Assembly (NCBI RefSeq): GCF_051900425.1
Contig: NZ_JBHZGK010000002.1
Coordinates: 342,913 to 406,912, forward strand
From: Frateuria_A sp051900425
GTDB lineage: Bacteria > Pseudomonadota > Gammaproteobacteria > Xanthomonadales > Rhodanobacteraceae
Reading direction: 5' to 3'
Length of the DNA stretch: 64,000 bases
How positions within the stretch are numbered: position 1 is the first letter of the stretch; each line of letters opens with the position of its first letter. The position numbers and the translations under genes were made by a program. This document shows positions 8,011 to 17,248 of the stretch, one piece after another. The notes under the pieces are model-generated. The model searched no databases. It was not told the origin of the DNA and was given only the letters and a program-made list of their open reading frames with translations.

Positions 8011-9108
8011 ATGACGCCCGCCAACGCCTCCCTGCCGGCACTCGACACCTGGACCGACCTGTCCGGGTTCAACCAGTTGCGCGCGCAGGCCAAGGGCGAC
8101 GACAAGGCGGCACTGCCGAAGGTCGCGAAGCAGTTCGAGGCGATCTTTACCCAGATGATGCTCAAGTCGATGCGCGAGGCGAATGCCAGCTTCGGCGACA
8201 ACGACGTCGGCGACAGCCAGCAGGGCAAGGCCTACCGCGACCTGTTCGACCAGCAGCTTTCGCTCTCGCTCTCGCAGGGCAACAACGGCCTGGGCATCGC
8301 CCGCATGCTGGTGCGCCAGCTCGGCGGCAAGGACGCCGAGCCCAAGCCCGCGCCGACGACGGACAACCAGGCGCTGCTCGCCAGCGTCGCCGCCGGCGCG
8401 CTGCCGGGCACTGCGGCCGCCAGCCTGTTCGGGCCTCTCGCGGCGGGCGCCGAGGCCGGTACCCGCGCGCTGCTGCACCTGGGCGAAAGCGCGGCCGGGC
8501 AGGGCGACGGACGGTTGCCGCTCACCGCCGACGCCAACCCGGCGCAGGGCTGGCGCACCACGCTCGGCGAGCTCGCCCAGGGCGCGGTCAGCGTGATCAG
8601 CAAATTCGTTCCGGGCGATCCGGCCGGCTTCGTGCGCGCCATGGCGCCTCACGCGCAGGCGGCCGCCGACAAGCTCGGCGTCTCGGTGCGCGCGCTGCTG
8701 GCGCAGGCCGCGCTGGAGACCGGCTGGGGCAAGCACCTGCCGCATCGGCACGACGGCTCCAGCAGCTTCAACCTGTTCGGCATCAAGGCCGGCGGCAGCT
8801 GGGACGGCGACAAGGTCAGCGTGCCCACGCTCGAGTACGAGGGCGGCGTGGCGGTACGCAAGCGCGACAACTTCCGCGCCTACGACAACCCCTCCGAGGC
8901 CTTCGCCGATTACGCGCGCATGCTGGCGGACAACCCGCGCTACGCGCAGGCGCTGGGCAAGGGCGAGAACATCGCCGGTTTCGCCCATGCGTTGAGCCGC
9001 GGCGGGTACGCCACCGACCCGTCGTACGCGGCCAAGATCACCGCCATCGCCAACAGCCCGCAGATGCGCGAGGCGCTGGCGGCGCTGGACGCGGGGACGT
9101 TCAAGTGA
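8011..9108 (+). CDS. flgJ: Flagellar rod-capping protein and peptidoglycan hydrolase FlgJ
   Basis: Encodes 365 residues with both expected parts. Residues about 30-110 are the rod-cap/chaperone domain (KQFEAIFTQMMLKSMREAN). From about residue 210 comes a glucosaminidase-type muramidase domain (LLAQAALETGWGKHLP, with the likely catalytic Glu in LETGWG, then FNLFGIKAGGSWDG). It opens the wall for the rod. It follows flgI by 18 bases. The dual-domain form is typical of Beta- and Gammaproteobacteria. Confidence 0.96.
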   Translation: MTPANASLPALDTWTDLSGFNQLRAQAKGDDKAALPKVAKQFEAIFTQMMLKSMREANASFGDNDVGDSQQGKAYRDLFDQQLSLSLSQGNNGLGIARMLVRQLGGKDAEPKPAPTTDNQALLASVAAGALPGTAAASLFGPLAAGAEAGTRALLHLGESAAGQGDGRLPLTADANPAQGWRTTLGELAQGAVSVISKFVPGDPAGFVRAMAPHAQAAADKLGVSVRALLAQAALETGWGKHLPHRHDGSSSFNLFGIKAGGSWDGDKVSVPTLEYEGGVAVRKRDNFRAYDNPSEAFADYARMLADNPRYAQALGKGENIAGFAHALSRGGYATDPSYAAKITAIANSPQMREALAALDAGTFK

Positions 9109-9147
9109 CGCGTCAAGTTGCCGTCACAGGGGGCATGACGCGTGCCT

Positions 9148-9282
9148 CCCCGCAAGGCTTCCCCCATCCGCCCTTCGGGCACCTTCCCCCGTGGGACGGG
9201 GGAAGGATTCGAAGTGCGACCTACCGAGCCTTCCCCCGTTCCACGGGGGAAGGTGCCGACAGGCGGATGGGGGAGGCCTTGC
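9148..9282. repeat. Intergenic palindromic repeats, family A
   Basis: Three family A palindromes lie in the flgJ-flgK gap: CCCCCATCCGCCCTTCGGGCACC, CTTCCCCCGTGGGACGGGGGAAGG and CTTCCCCCGTTCCACGGGGGAAGG followed by GTGCCGACAGGCGGATGGGGG. They fill most of the 216-base gap, which separates the early flg genes from flgKL. I see no sigma28 or sigma54 site in the gap, so flgK may depend on read-through. Confidence 0.85.
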
Positions 9283-9324
9283 CCCGCCCCCCGCGCCCGC
9301 GCGTCACCCGAACGGAAAACCTCC

Positions 9325-11196
9325 ATGGCTGACCTGCTTTCCACCGGCGTTTCCGGCCTGCTCGCCGCCCAGGTGGGCCTGAGCACCACCGGCCACAACG
9401 TCTCCAACGCCAACACCGACGGCTACAGCCGCCAACAGGTGACGTTCGCCGCGCGCGCGCCGCAGGCCGAAGGCCGCTACTACGTGGGCACCGGCGTGGA
9501 TACCCAGGCGGTGCAGCGCGCCTACAGCCAGTACCTCAACACTTCACTGTGGTCGGCGTCCTCATCCAAGGGCCGCGCCGACGCCTACCAGGCGCTGACC
9601 GACCAGCTCAACAACCAGCTCTCCGGCAGCAGCAACCTGCAGAGCTCGCTGGACACCTTCTTCGGCGCCGTGCAGGACGTGGCCAACGCACCGGCCGACG
9701 CCTCCGCCCGCGGCGTGCTGCTCGCGCGCGCCGGCGCGCTGGCAAGCACCTTCCGCGCGCTGTCGGGCCAGTTCAGCAGCCTCGATGGCCAGGTGCAGCG
9801 CCAGGTGACCGACACCGTCGCCTCGATCAACAGCGACAGCGCCGCGATCGCCAAGCTCAACGAGCGCATCCGCTCCTCCAGCGGTGCCGAACCCTCCGAC
9901 CTGCTCGACCAGCGCGACGCGCTCATCAGGAAGCTCTCGGGCGAGGTGGGCATCAGCGTGGCCACGCAGAACGACGGCACGCTGAGCGTGTTCATCGGCA
10001 ATGGCCAGGCGCTGGTCAGCGGCACGCAGTCCTACGCATTGGGCACGTCCCCCAACAGCTACGACGCCACCCGACTGGAAATCGTCGACAAGGGCACCGG
10101 CGCGGTGCTGAGCGGGCGCATCGGCGGCGGCACCCTCGGCGCGCTGCTGGACTTCCGCAGCAACGTGCTCGATCCGGCGCAGAACCAGCTGGGGCGCGCC
10201 GCGCTGGCGATGGCCGACGCGTTCAACGCCCAGCACGCGCAGGGCGTGGACCTCAATGGCCAGCTCGGCGGGGACTTCTTCACCGTCGCCGGCCCGACCG
10301 TGCAGGCGGCCAGCGGCAACGCCGGCAGCGCGACGATCTCGGCGGGCATCACGGACCTCGGCGCGCTGGGCAGCCAGGACTACACCCTGTCGTTCGACGG
10401 CAGCGCCTGGAACCTCAAGGATACCAGCGGCGCCGCGGTCGCGATGACCGGCACCGGCACGGCCGCCGACCCGTTCGTCGCCGCGGGGCTCAGCTTCGCG
10501 GTGGGCGGCGGCGCGGCCAGTGCGGGCGACAGCTACCGCATCCAGCCAAGCCGCAACGCGGCCGGCAGCGTCGCCGTGGCGATCACCGATCCGAACAGGA
10601 TCGCGGCCGCCGTGCCCCTGCTCGGCAGCGCGGCCAGCGCGAACACCGGCAGCGGGAGCATCGGCGCCCTCACCGTCGCCGACGGCACCGATCCCAACCT
10701 GTTCACCGCGTCGAACATCGTGTTTTCCTCACCGACGAGCTACAGCATCGACGGCGGTCCGGCGCAAACCTTCACCGCCGGCACGCCGATCGTGCACAAC
10801 GGCTGGAGCCTGACCCTGGACGGCGCGCCGGCCGCCGGCGACAGCTTCGGCGTCAAGGCCAACGCCAACGCGCGCGGCGACAACGCCAACGCGCTCAAGC
10901 TCGGCGCGGTGGCCAACCTGGGCGTGCTCGACGGCGGCGCCACCAGCGTGGGGCGTGCCTATGCCCAGCTGGTCGGCCAGGTCGGCAGCGCCGGCGCGCT
11001 GGCCGACGACGCGGCCGCGACGCAGACCGCCGTGTACAACCAGGCGATGGCGGCGCAGCAGAGCGTCAGCGGCGTGAACATGGACGAGGAAGCGGCCAAC
11101 CTGGTGCGTTACCAGCAGGCCTACCAGGCATCCGCGCAGATCATCAGCGCCGCCAACACCGTGTTCAACGCGCTGCTCGGCGCGTTCAAGGGATAA
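9325..11196 (+). CDS. flgK: Flagellar hook-associated protein 1 FlgK
   Basis: Encodes 623 residues, within the FlgK range. It starts MADLLSTGVSGLLAAQVGLS and contains GHNVSNANTDGYSRQQVTF, the axial-protein signature in its FlgK form. The C-terminus has SGVNMDEEAANLVRYQQAYQ and ends NALLGAFKG. The frame is open upstream through the palindromic repeats, but the conserved sequence begins at ATG 9325. FlgK with FlgL forms the hook-filament junction. Confidence 0.96.
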   Translation: MADLLSTGVSGLLAAQVGLSTTGHNVSNANTDGYSRQQVTFAARAPQAEGRYYVGTGVDTQAVQRAYSQYLNTSLWSASSSKGRADAYQALTDQLNNQLSGSSNLQSSLDTFFGAVQDVANAPADASARGVLLARAGALASTFRALSGQFSSLDGQVQRQVTDTVASINSDSAAIAKLNERIRSSSGAEPSDLLDQRDALIRKLSGEVGISVATQNDGTLSVFIGNGQALVSGTQSYALGTSPNSYDATRLEIVDKGTGAVLSGRIGGGTLGALLDFRSNVLDPAQNQLGRAALAMADAFNAQHAQGVDLNGQLGGDFFTVAGPTVQAASGNAGSATISAGITDLGALGSQDYTLSFDGSAWNLKDTSGAAVAMTGTGTAADPFVAAGLSFAVGGGAASAGDSYRIQPSRNAAGSVAVAITDPNRIAAAVPLLGSAASANTGSGSIGALTVADGTDPNLFTASNIVFSSPTSYSIDGGPAQTFTAGTPIVHNGWSLTLDGAPAAGDSFGVKANANARGDNANALKLGAVANLGVLDGGATSVGRAYAQLVGQVGSAGALADDAAATQTAVYNQAMAAQQSVSGVNMDEEAANLVRYQQAYQASAQIISAANTVFNALLGAFKG

Positions 11197-11201
11197 GAGC
11201 C

Positions 11202-12395
11202 ATGCGCGTCTCCACCAGCTGGATGCAGCAGCAGTCGGTCAACACCATGATGGACCGGCAGGGCGACCTGTCCGACATCCAGACCCAGATGGGCACCGGC
11301 AAGCGCATCAACCAGCCCTCCGACGATCCGGTCGGCGCCGCGCGCGCGGTCGAGCTCACCCACCTGGACGCCGACACCGCGCAGTACCAGCGCAACATCA
11401 CTTCGGCCAACGCGCGGCTGGGGCTGGAGGACCAGACCCTGTCCTCGGTCGGCAACGTGCTCGACCGCATCCGCACGCTGACCCTTCAGGGCATGAACGC
11501 CACGCAGACCGACGAGTCGCGCTCCGACATCGCCGCCGAAATGGTGCAGCTGCGCAGCCAGCTGCTGGGCATCGCCAACGGCAAGGATTCCCAGGGCGAC
11601 TACCTCTTCGCCGGCAACCGCACCGGCGCCGCGCCGTTCGCGTCGCAGGCCGGTGGCGTGAGCTACGTGGGCGACGAAGGCCAGCGCATGGTCGCGGCCG
11701 GACCCGGCCTGCAGGTCGCCACGGGCGATCCGGGCAGCAGCATCTTCATGAACATCCCCACCGGCAACGGCACGTTCGTCGTCGGCGCCGCCGCCGGCAA
11801 CACCGGGACCGCGGTGGCCGGCGCAACCAGCGTGACCGACGCCAGCGCGTGGAACGGCGACACCTACCAGATCAGCTTCACGGCACCGGATGCATACGAA
11901 GTGCGCGACAGCGGCGGCACGCTGGTGGCCAGCGGCGCCTACGATACGCAGAAGGGCGGCATGGTCGCCTTCAACGGCGTGCAGGTGGCGTTCTCCGGCG
12001 CGCCCGCCGCCGGCGACAGCTTCAGCGTCGCGCCATCATCGACGCAGAGCGTGTTCGACACCATGGACGCGATCATCGCCGAGTTCACCCGTACCAACAG
12101 CGGCGGCACCGACGCACAGAACGCGCTCAACGGGCAGCTCGCCAACCTGGACCAGTCGATCGGCTCGCTGACCCGCGCGCGCGCGGCGGTCGGCGCGCGC
12201 ATGAACGCACTGGACCAGCAGCAGGCGCTCAACGACGACCTGACGCTGCAGTACAAGACCGCGTTGTCGGACGTGCAGGACCTCAACTACTACGACGCGG
12301 TGAGCAAGCTCAGCCTGCAAAGTTCCGCCCTTCAGGCGGCGCAGATGACCTTCAGCAAGCTGCAGAACCTGTCGTTGTTCGACTACATCAAGTAG
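11202..12395 (+). CDS. flgL: Flagellar hook-associated protein 3 FlgL
   Basis: Encodes 397 residues. It starts MRVSTSWMQQQSVNTMMD and has the flagellin-like N-terminal motif GKRINQPSDDPVGAARAVEL (about residues 30-50) characteristic of FlgL. The C-terminal helices (YYDAVSKLSLQSSALQAAQM) resemble flagellin D0. It lies five bases after flgK with AAGAG as ribosome binding site, and completes the hook-filament junction. Confidence 0.95.
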   Translation: MRVSTSWMQQQSVNTMMDRQGDLSDIQTQMGTGKRINQPSDDPVGAARAVELTHLDADTAQYQRNITSANARLGLEDQTLSSVGNVLDRIRTLTLQGMNATQTDESRSDIAAEMVQLRSQLLGIANGKDSQGDYLFAGNRTGAAPFASQAGGVSYVGDEGQRMVAAGPGLQVATGDPGSSIFMNIPTGNGTFVVGAAAGNTGTAVAGATSVTDASAWNGDTYQISFTAPDAYEVRDSGGTLVASGAYDTQKGGMVAFNGVQVAFSGAPAAGDSFSVAPSSTQSVFDTMDAIIAEFTRTNSGGTDAQNALNGQLANLDQSIGSLTRARAAVGARMNALDQQQALNDDLTLQYKTALSDVQDLNYYDAVSKLSLQSSALQAAQMTFSKLQNLSLFDYIK

Positions 12396-12466
12396 TCCCG
12401 GCGGGGCCGCGCAAGCGGTTCCGTGCATGCATCAGGCCATCGAAGCAAAAAAACCCATTGACCTGC

Positions 12467-12493
12467 TCAAGTTTCCATGATCGACGTCGAAAC
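12467..12493 (+). promoter_or_regulatory. Sigma28 (FliA)-type promoter of fliC
   Basis: TCAAGTTT (12467-12474), an 11-base spacer and GTCGAAAC (12486-12493) fit the flagellin promoter pattern; the -35 is strong, the -10 departs from GCCGATAA at several positions. It would give a leader of about 80 bases before the fliC ATG, whose ribosome binding site is ACGGAG at 12566-12571. Confidence 0.6.
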
Positions 12494-12579
12494 AGGCTCT
12501 GAGGCGGCGGTGTACCAACCGGCATCCCGCTGACAACCACCGCCGACAAACGGCAACGACCCGATACGGAGCAAATCCC

Positions 12580-13983
12580 ATGGTCATGAGCGTTCTCACC
12601 AACATCAGCTCGCTGAATGCCCAGAACAATCTGGCGAAGTCGCAGAGCAAGCTGTCCACCGCCATCGCCCGCCTGTCCTCCGGCATGCGCATCAACAGCG
12701 CCAAGGACGACGCCGCCGGCCTCGCGATCGCCACCCGCTTCACCACGCAGATCAACGGCCTGAACCAGGCGGTGCGCAACGCCAACGACGGTATCTCGCT
12801 GTCGCAGACCACCGAGTCGGCGCTGGACGAAGTCACCAACAACCTGCAGCGCATCCGCGAGCTGGCCGTGCAGTCGGCCAACGCGACCAACTCCGACTCC
12901 GACCGCTCCGCGCTCGACGCCGAAGTGCAGCAGCGCCTGGCGGAAGTGACCCGCATCTCGCAGCAGACCACCTTCAACGGCCGCCACGTGCTGGACGGTT
13001 CGTTCGGCCAGGCCGCCTTCCAGGTCGGCGCCAACGTCGGCGAGACCATCTCGGTCGACCTGACCAAGGGCACCCGCGCTTCGGACATCGGTGCGGTCGC
13101 CTCGCAGGCCTCCGACGTCAGCGGTGCGTTCACCACCGCCGGTACCGCGGCAACCAAGGGTTCGGTCGCTGCAGGCACGGTCGCTGATCCGACGGCCAAC
13201 GTAAAGTTTTCCATTGGCGCCACGAACGTGGACGTCACGGGCGCCACCGACATCAATGACCTTGCCACGCAGGTCAATACGCAGCTTGCCGTTGACGGCA
13301 AATACACCGTGAGCGTGTCCGGTAGCGGCCTCAAGATCGATGCAGTTACCGCCGGCGCCGACCCGATGACGGTCAGTGGTCTGACCGGCATCACGTTCGG
13401 TTCCGCCACTGCCGGCACCGCTGCTGTTGCGGGTACCCCGACCAGCCTTACTTTGGCCGCCGGCGACTTCAGCATCAACGGCACCGACATCACCGGTACC
13501 TTCAAGGATGCCAAGGCGCTCGTCGACCAGATCAACAGCTCGGGCATCAGCGGCGTGTCGGCCTACATCGACGACGCCGGCAAGCTGGCGATCGACTCGC
13601 AGGACGACCTGGTGCTGGGCGGCAGCAACACCACGCTGGGCTTCACCGCTGGTACGACGGCCGCCGCGGGCGACCTGACCACCGCCAACGTGAAGACCGT
13701 CGCCGGTGCGAACGAGACGATCAACCGCATCGACTCGGCCCTGCAGTCGATCAGCTCGATCCGCAGCGACCTGGGTGCGGTGCAGAACCGCTTCGACTCG
13801 ACGATCGCCAACCTGCAGACCATCTCGCAGAACCTCGATTCGTCGCGCAGCCAGATCCAGGACGCCGACTTCGCGGCCGAAACGGCCAACATGTCCAGCG
13901 CGAACATCCTGCAGCAGGCCGGCGTGTCCGTCCTGGCGCAGGCCAACTCCACCACGCAGAGCGTGCTGAAGCTGCTGCAGTAA
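12580..13983 (+). CDS. fliC: Flagellin FliC
   Basis: Encodes 467 residues, the filament subunit. The conserved D0/D1 N-terminus (SVLTNISSLNAQNNLAKSQS, then RLSSGMRINSAKDDAAGLAI) and C-terminus (AAETANMSSANILQQAGVSV ending SVLKLLQ) frame a threonine- and alanine-rich variable region at about 170-370. ATG 12580 and ATG 12586 are both possible starts; the first fits the ACGGAG site better. Only one flagellin gene lies in the window. It is followed by a strong hairpin and fliD. Confidence 0.97.
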   Translation: MVMSVLTNISSLNAQNNLAKSQSKLSTAIARLSSGMRINSAKDDAAGLAIATRFTTQINGLNQAVRNANDGISLSQTTESALDEVTNNLQRIRELAVQSANATNSDSDRSALDAEVQQRLAEVTRISQQTTFNGRHVLDGSFGQAAFQVGANVGETISVDLTKGTRASDIGAVASQASDVSGAFTTAGTAATKGSVAAGTVADPTANVKFSIGATNVDVTGATDINDLATQVNTQLAVDGKYTVSVSGSGLKIDAVTAGADPMTVSGLTGITFGSATAGTAAVAGTPTSLTLAAGDFSINGTDITGTFKDAKALVDQINSSGISGVSAYIDDAGKLAIDSQDDLVLGGSNTTLGFTAGTTAAAGDLTTANVKTVAGANETINRIDSALQSISSIRSDLGAVQNRFDSTIANLQTISQNLDSSRSQIQDADFAAETANMSSANILQQAGVSVLAQANSTTQSVLKLLQ

Positions 13984-14003
13984 CAGCGGCGACAACCTGA
14001 GGA

Positions 14004-14027
14004 GGCGGCCGTGGCGACACGGCCGCC
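14004..14027 (+). terminator. Hairpin terminator after fliC
   Basis: GGCGGCCGTG (14004-14013), loop GCGA, CACGGCCGCC (14018-14027): a perfect ten-pair GC-rich stem with a stable tetraloop, 20 bases after the fliC stop. TTCCCTT follows, a weak T-run. It probably limits flagellin read-through into fliD. Confidence 0.7.
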
Positions 14028-14051
14028 TTCCCTTAAAAGGATTCCAAGACC

Positions 14052-15449
14052 ATGGCCATCACCGTCGGCTCCACCAGTTCCTCCAGCGCGCTGTTCTCCG
14101 CCGCGGGCATCGGATCCGGACTCGACGTGGATACCCTGGTCAGCCAGCTGGTGGCGGCCAAGAAGAAGCCCCAGCAGGATCAGATCGACAACCAGACGAA
14201 CAAGGCGCAGACGCAGATTTCGGCCCTGGGCCAGGTCAGCGCCGTACTTGCGGCATTGAAATCGGCGCTCAGCCCCCTGAGCGATGGCAGCGCCCTGGCG
14301 GCGCACTCGGTCGCCGTCGGCGACAGCGACGTGCTGTCGGCCACCGCCCGCACCGGCGCGGTCAACGGCAGCTACAAGATCCAGGTGACCAAACTGGCCG
14401 GTGCCATGAAGGCCTCGTCCGGCGCGTTCACCGACAGCGACGCGGCGGTCGGCACGGGCACCCTGACCATCGCCGTTGGCGACAAGCAGATGAGCCTGGA
14501 CATCGACACCGATCACGCCTCGCTGGCGCAGATCCGCGATGCGATCAACAAGTCCCCTGACAATCCGGGCGTCAGCGCCACCATCGTCACCGGCACCGAC
14601 GGCGCGCACCTCGTGCTGCGCGGCACCCGCTCCGGTACGGACAACGGTTTCAGCGTGAGCGCGAGCGGCGGCGACGGCGGCCTGTCCGCGCTGGGCTACG
14701 ACCCGAACGCCACCTCCGGCAACGGTCTGACCGTCATCGACCCGGCGCAGGATGCCGAGTACACCATCGACGGGCTTCCCGGCCACAGCGCCGGGAATTC
14801 CATCAGCACGGCGATCGACGGCCTGACCCTCAACCTGGCGGCCGAAGGCACCAGCACCGTCACGGTCAGCAGCGACACCGCCAAGGCGACCAGCGCGGTC
14901 ACCAACCTGGTCGACACGTACAACAGCTTCGTCGGCATCTACAAGAATCTGACCCGTTACGACGCGACCACCCAGACCTCCGGCGCGCTGATCGGCGATG
15001 CCACGCTCAACAGCATCAAGAGCACGCTGGCGGCCGTCATGGGCGGCGTCGCCAACGGTGCCACGCTCAGCGACATCGGCGTGAGCCTGCAGCTGGACGG
15101 CACACTGAGCGTGGACAGCGGCAAGCTGAGCGGGGCACTTTCCGGCGGCGGCGCGGCGGTGTCGTCGCTCTTCGGCGGTGACGGCGGCCTGGCCGGCAAG
15201 CTCGGCAGCGCGCTGGACAAGTGGGTTGGCAGCGACGGCATCCTGGAAACGCGCACCGACAACCTCAACAAGCAGTTGTCCGACCTGGACGACCGCCAGA
15301 GCGAACTGGACAGCCGCATGCAGGCGCTCACCACGCGCTACACGCGCCAGTTCAGCACGCTCGACACGCTGCTCACCAAGCTCAACAGCACCAGCAGCTA
15401 CCTCACCCAGCAATTCGACGCGCTCACCGCGGCGAACAAGAACAAGTAG
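14052..15449 (+). CDS. fliD: Flagellar filament cap protein FliD
   Basis: Encodes 465 residues, the HAP2 cap under which flagellin polymerises. The N-terminus carries AAGIGSGLDVDTLVSQLVAA (about residues 16-35), the FliD family hallmark. A coiled-coil C-terminus follows (RTDNLNKQLSDLDDRQSELD, then MQALTTRYTRQFSTLDTLL). AAAAGGA precedes the ATG. fliS follows after 16 bases. No sigma28 or sigma54 site was recognised directly upstream, so its expression may depend on leakage from fliC. Confidence 0.96.
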   Translation: MAITVGSTSSSSALFSAAGIGSGLDVDTLVSQLVAAKKKPQQDQIDNQTNKAQTQISALGQVSAVLAALKSALSPLSDGSALAAHSVAVGDSDVLSATARTGAVNGSYKIQVTKLAGAMKASSGAFTDSDAAVGTGTLTIAVGDKQMSLDIDTDHASLAQIRDAINKSPDNPGVSATIVTGTDGAHLVLRGTRSGTDNGFSVSASGGDGGLSALGYDPNATSGNGLTVIDPAQDAEYTIDGLPGHSAGNSISTAIDGLTLNLAAEGTSTVTVSSDTAKATSAVTNLVDTYNSFVGIYKNLTRYDATTQTSGALIGDATLNSIKSTLAAVMGGVANGATLSDIGVSLQLDGTLSVDSGKLSGALSGGGAAVSSLFGGDGGLAGKLGSALDKWVGSDGILETRTDNLNKQLSDLDDRQSELDSRMQALTTRYTRQFSTLDTLLTKLNSTSSYLTQQFDALTAANKNK

Positions 15450-15465
15450 ACGGAGGAATCCCACC

Positions 15466-15876
15466 ATGGCATTCGGACAGGGCGCCAACGCCTACCAGCA
15501 GGTCCGCTCGCACGGCGGCGTCGAATCGGCCGATCCGCATGGCCTGATCACGCTGCTCATGGACGGCGCGCTGGAGCGCCTGGTCACCGCGCGCGGCCAC
15601 ATGCAGCGCGGCGAGATCGCGCCCAAGGGCGAGGTGATCGGCCGCGTCATCGAGATCGTCGGCGGACTGCGCGACGCGCTCGACCCCAAGGTCGAGACGC
15701 CGCTGGTCGGCCAGCTCGACCAGCTCTACGACTACATGAGCCGGCGACTCCTGCACGCCAACCTGCGCAACGACGTCGCGGCCCTGGATGAAGTCGCCGC
15801 GCTGCTGCAGAAGATCCGCAACAGCTGGGTGATGGTGCCGGTGGAGGCCCGCCGGCCCGCCGGCGCCGCCGCATGA
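15466..15876 (+). CDS. fliS: Flagellin export chaperone FliS
   Basis: Encodes 136 residues. FliS binds unpolymerised flagellin in the cytoplasm. The N-terminus (AYQQVRSHGGVESADPHGLI) and LITLLMDGALERLVTARGHM are family hallmarks. The start at ATG 15466 has GGAGG seven to eight bases upstream. The frame is open upstream through fliD but that part is a shadow. Its stop overlaps the next gene by four bases (ATGA). Confidence 0.95.
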   Translation: MAFGQGANAYQQVRSHGGVESADPHGLITLLMDGALERLVTARGHMQRGEIAPKGEVIGRVIEIVGGLRDALDPKVETPLVGQLDQLYDYMSRRLLHANLRNDVAALDEVAALLQKIRNSWVMVPVEARRPAGAAA

Positions 15877-16151
15877 ACGAGGCACTTCCGCTCGCGGTCA
15901 CGCTGACCCACGCCATGCTCGAGGCGGCCCGCGCGGGCGATTGGGAGCAGGTGGTCGCGCTGGAAGCCGAGCGCCATCCGCTGGTCATGCAACCGGTGGC
16001 CGGCGACGAGGACAGCGTGCGCCAGCTTGGCGAACTGCTGGCAATGGATCGCGAGCTGGGCGTGCTGGTCACCCACGCACGCGACCAGGCCGGCGAGCAG
16101 TGGCAGGCGGGACAGGACCGCGCCCGCGCGATCGCCGCCTACGGCGGCTAG
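15873..16151 (+). CDS. fliT: FliT-like flagellar chaperone
   Basis: A small 92-residue helical protein overlapping fliS by four bases. Its position directly after fliD-fliS and its size fit FliT, the FliD chaperone. Primary sequence similarity in this family is weak, and the assignment rests mainly on context and predicted helicity (LTHAMLEAARAGDWEQVVAL is the typical FliT-like first helix, rich in Leu, Ala and Glu with a DW pair). Confidence 0.7.
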   Translation: MNEALPLAVTLTHAMLEAARAGDWEQVVALEAERHPLVMQPVAGDEDSVRQLGELLAMDRELGVLVTHARDQAGEQWQAGQDRARAIAAYGG

Positions 16152-16157
16152 GGTCTT

Positions 16158-16405
16158 TGCTCCCTCTCCCCTCCGCGGAGAGGGCCGGGGTGAGGGGTCA
16201 AGGCTGGCGGGGAACTCCATGAGAGAGCCTTGCTCCCTCTCCCCTCCGGGGAGAGGGCTGGGGTGAGGGGCCAAGGCTGGCGCGGAAATCCGTGCGGGCC
16301 AGATCAGGTCTAGTTGTCGGGACGAACATCAGGTGGGGCTCGAACGGCTCCCCGCGAGCCGCGGCCCCTCACCCCAACCCTCTCCCCGGAGGGGAGAGGG
16401 AGCCA
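16158..16405. repeat. Intergenic palindromic repeats, family B
   Basis: Three family B units at about 16158-16198, 16231-16275 and 16365-16405, with CTCTCCCC-GGGGAGAGG cores and GGGGTGAGGGGC tails; the third is inverted relative to the first two. They occupy most of the 348-base gap between fliT and the PilZ gene. The rest of the gap (about 16406-16499) holds a weak sigma54-like match GGGCCC-N5-TTGCA at 16446-16461, which I do not trust on its own. Confidence 0.85.
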
Positions 16406-16499
16406 TCGCCGTCCTGCGGACGAGCGTGATTCCATAGGAGCCCACGGGCCCGCAGCTTGCATACTCACCGCCGATGAAAGCCTCCGTCGGAGAAACGAC

Positions 16500-17054
16500 A
16501 TGACCGCCAGCGCCTGGGACGAGTTCGAGCAGCGGCTTGCCTGCGAGGACAGCTGGCATGCGGACAGCCAGGCGCTTGCCTGGCCGCTCCCCGAAGGGCT
16601 CGCCCCGCGTCTGGCCGAGCGCAATACCGCCGCGCTCGCTTCGGTCGCCGCACTGGAAGAGCGCCGTGCCGACAGCAACGACGACGACAGTCCGGTGATG
16701 CAGGAACTGTCGAGGCTGGATGCCAAGCTCAATGCGCTGATCGACATGATCAACCGCGTGGCGACCCCGGCCGACGCCCTGCCGCCCCGCCAGGCGTTGC
16801 GCTTCAACGCGATCGGCGCGGTCTTGCCGCCGGCGCTGGTGCCGGCCGGCGATGCGCTGCTGCTGCGCCTGCGCTTTGACGCCTGCCCCGGCATGCCGCT
16901 GGAGTTGCCCGCGCACCTGGAGCGCCGGTTCCCCGACGGCAGTGCGTTCGTCGCGTTCCACGCACTGGGCGATGGCGTCGCTGCGTCACTCGAACGGTTC
17001 GTGTTTCGTCACCACCGACGCAAAGTGGCAGGTGCGCGCCAGGCCGGTGCGTGA
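16500..17054 (+). CDS. PilZ-like flagellar protein of the Xanthomonadales type
   Basis: Encodes 184 residues. A variable N-terminus is followed by a heptad-patterned helix (MQELSRLDAKLNALIDMINR, about residues 62-81) and then a beta-rich C-terminal part resembling a PilZ fold (LRFNAIGAVLPPALVPAGDA, then LLLRLRFDACPGMPLELPA). I do not see the RxxxR and D/NxSxxG cyclic-di-GMP motifs of canonical PilZ proteins, so it may not bind the nucleotide. In Xanthomonas a tetrameric non-canonical PilZ protein with such a helix has been described; the resemblance here is from memory. Its place between fliT and fleQ suggests a motility role. GGAG precedes the ATG. Confidence 0.65.
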   Translation: MTASAWDEFEQRLACEDSWHADSQALAWPLPEGLAPRLAERNTAALASVAALEERRADSNDDDSPVMQELSRLDAKLNALIDMINRVATPADALPPRQALRFNAIGAVLPPALVPAGDALLLRLRFDACPGMPLELPAHLERRFPDGSAFVAFHALGDGVAASLERFVFRHHRRKVAGARQAGA

Positions 17055-17094
17055 CCGCCTGTCGGCACAGCGTGAAGCCGTCCGCGGCCCACTC

Positions 17095-17108
17095 GTGAAG
17101 TACTTCAC
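17095..17108. promoter_or_regulatory. 14-bp perfect palindrome upstream of fleQ
   Basis: GTGAAGTACTTCAC is its own reverse complement. It lies 40 bases after the PilZ gene and about 330 bases before fleQ. It could be an operator or the stem of a terminator, although only a short A-run follows and no T-run. No protein is assigned. Confidence 0.4.
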
Positions 17109-17248
17109 AAAACCACGACATCCCGCGCCGACCGTTTGACGGTCCGCGGGGCGACGGTGTCGTGCCGTGTCACCCCGCCGGCGGAGGTCCCGGCGCCGGC
17201 AAACCGTCGCCGTTGCTCAGTTCCTCCGTAACGTCCTCTCCACACGAT

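Noticed and set aside
14011..14026. TGGCGA-N5-CCGCC as a sigma54 promoter of fliD
   Set aside because: GG-N10-GC spacing is present, but the -12 half is poor and the sequence is fully explained by the fliC terminator hairpin.
16446..16461. GGGCCC-N5-TTGCA as a sigma54 promoter of the PilZ gene
   Set aside because: Only the -12 half is convincing; the -24 half lacks TGGCAC. It is mentioned but not annotated as a promoter.
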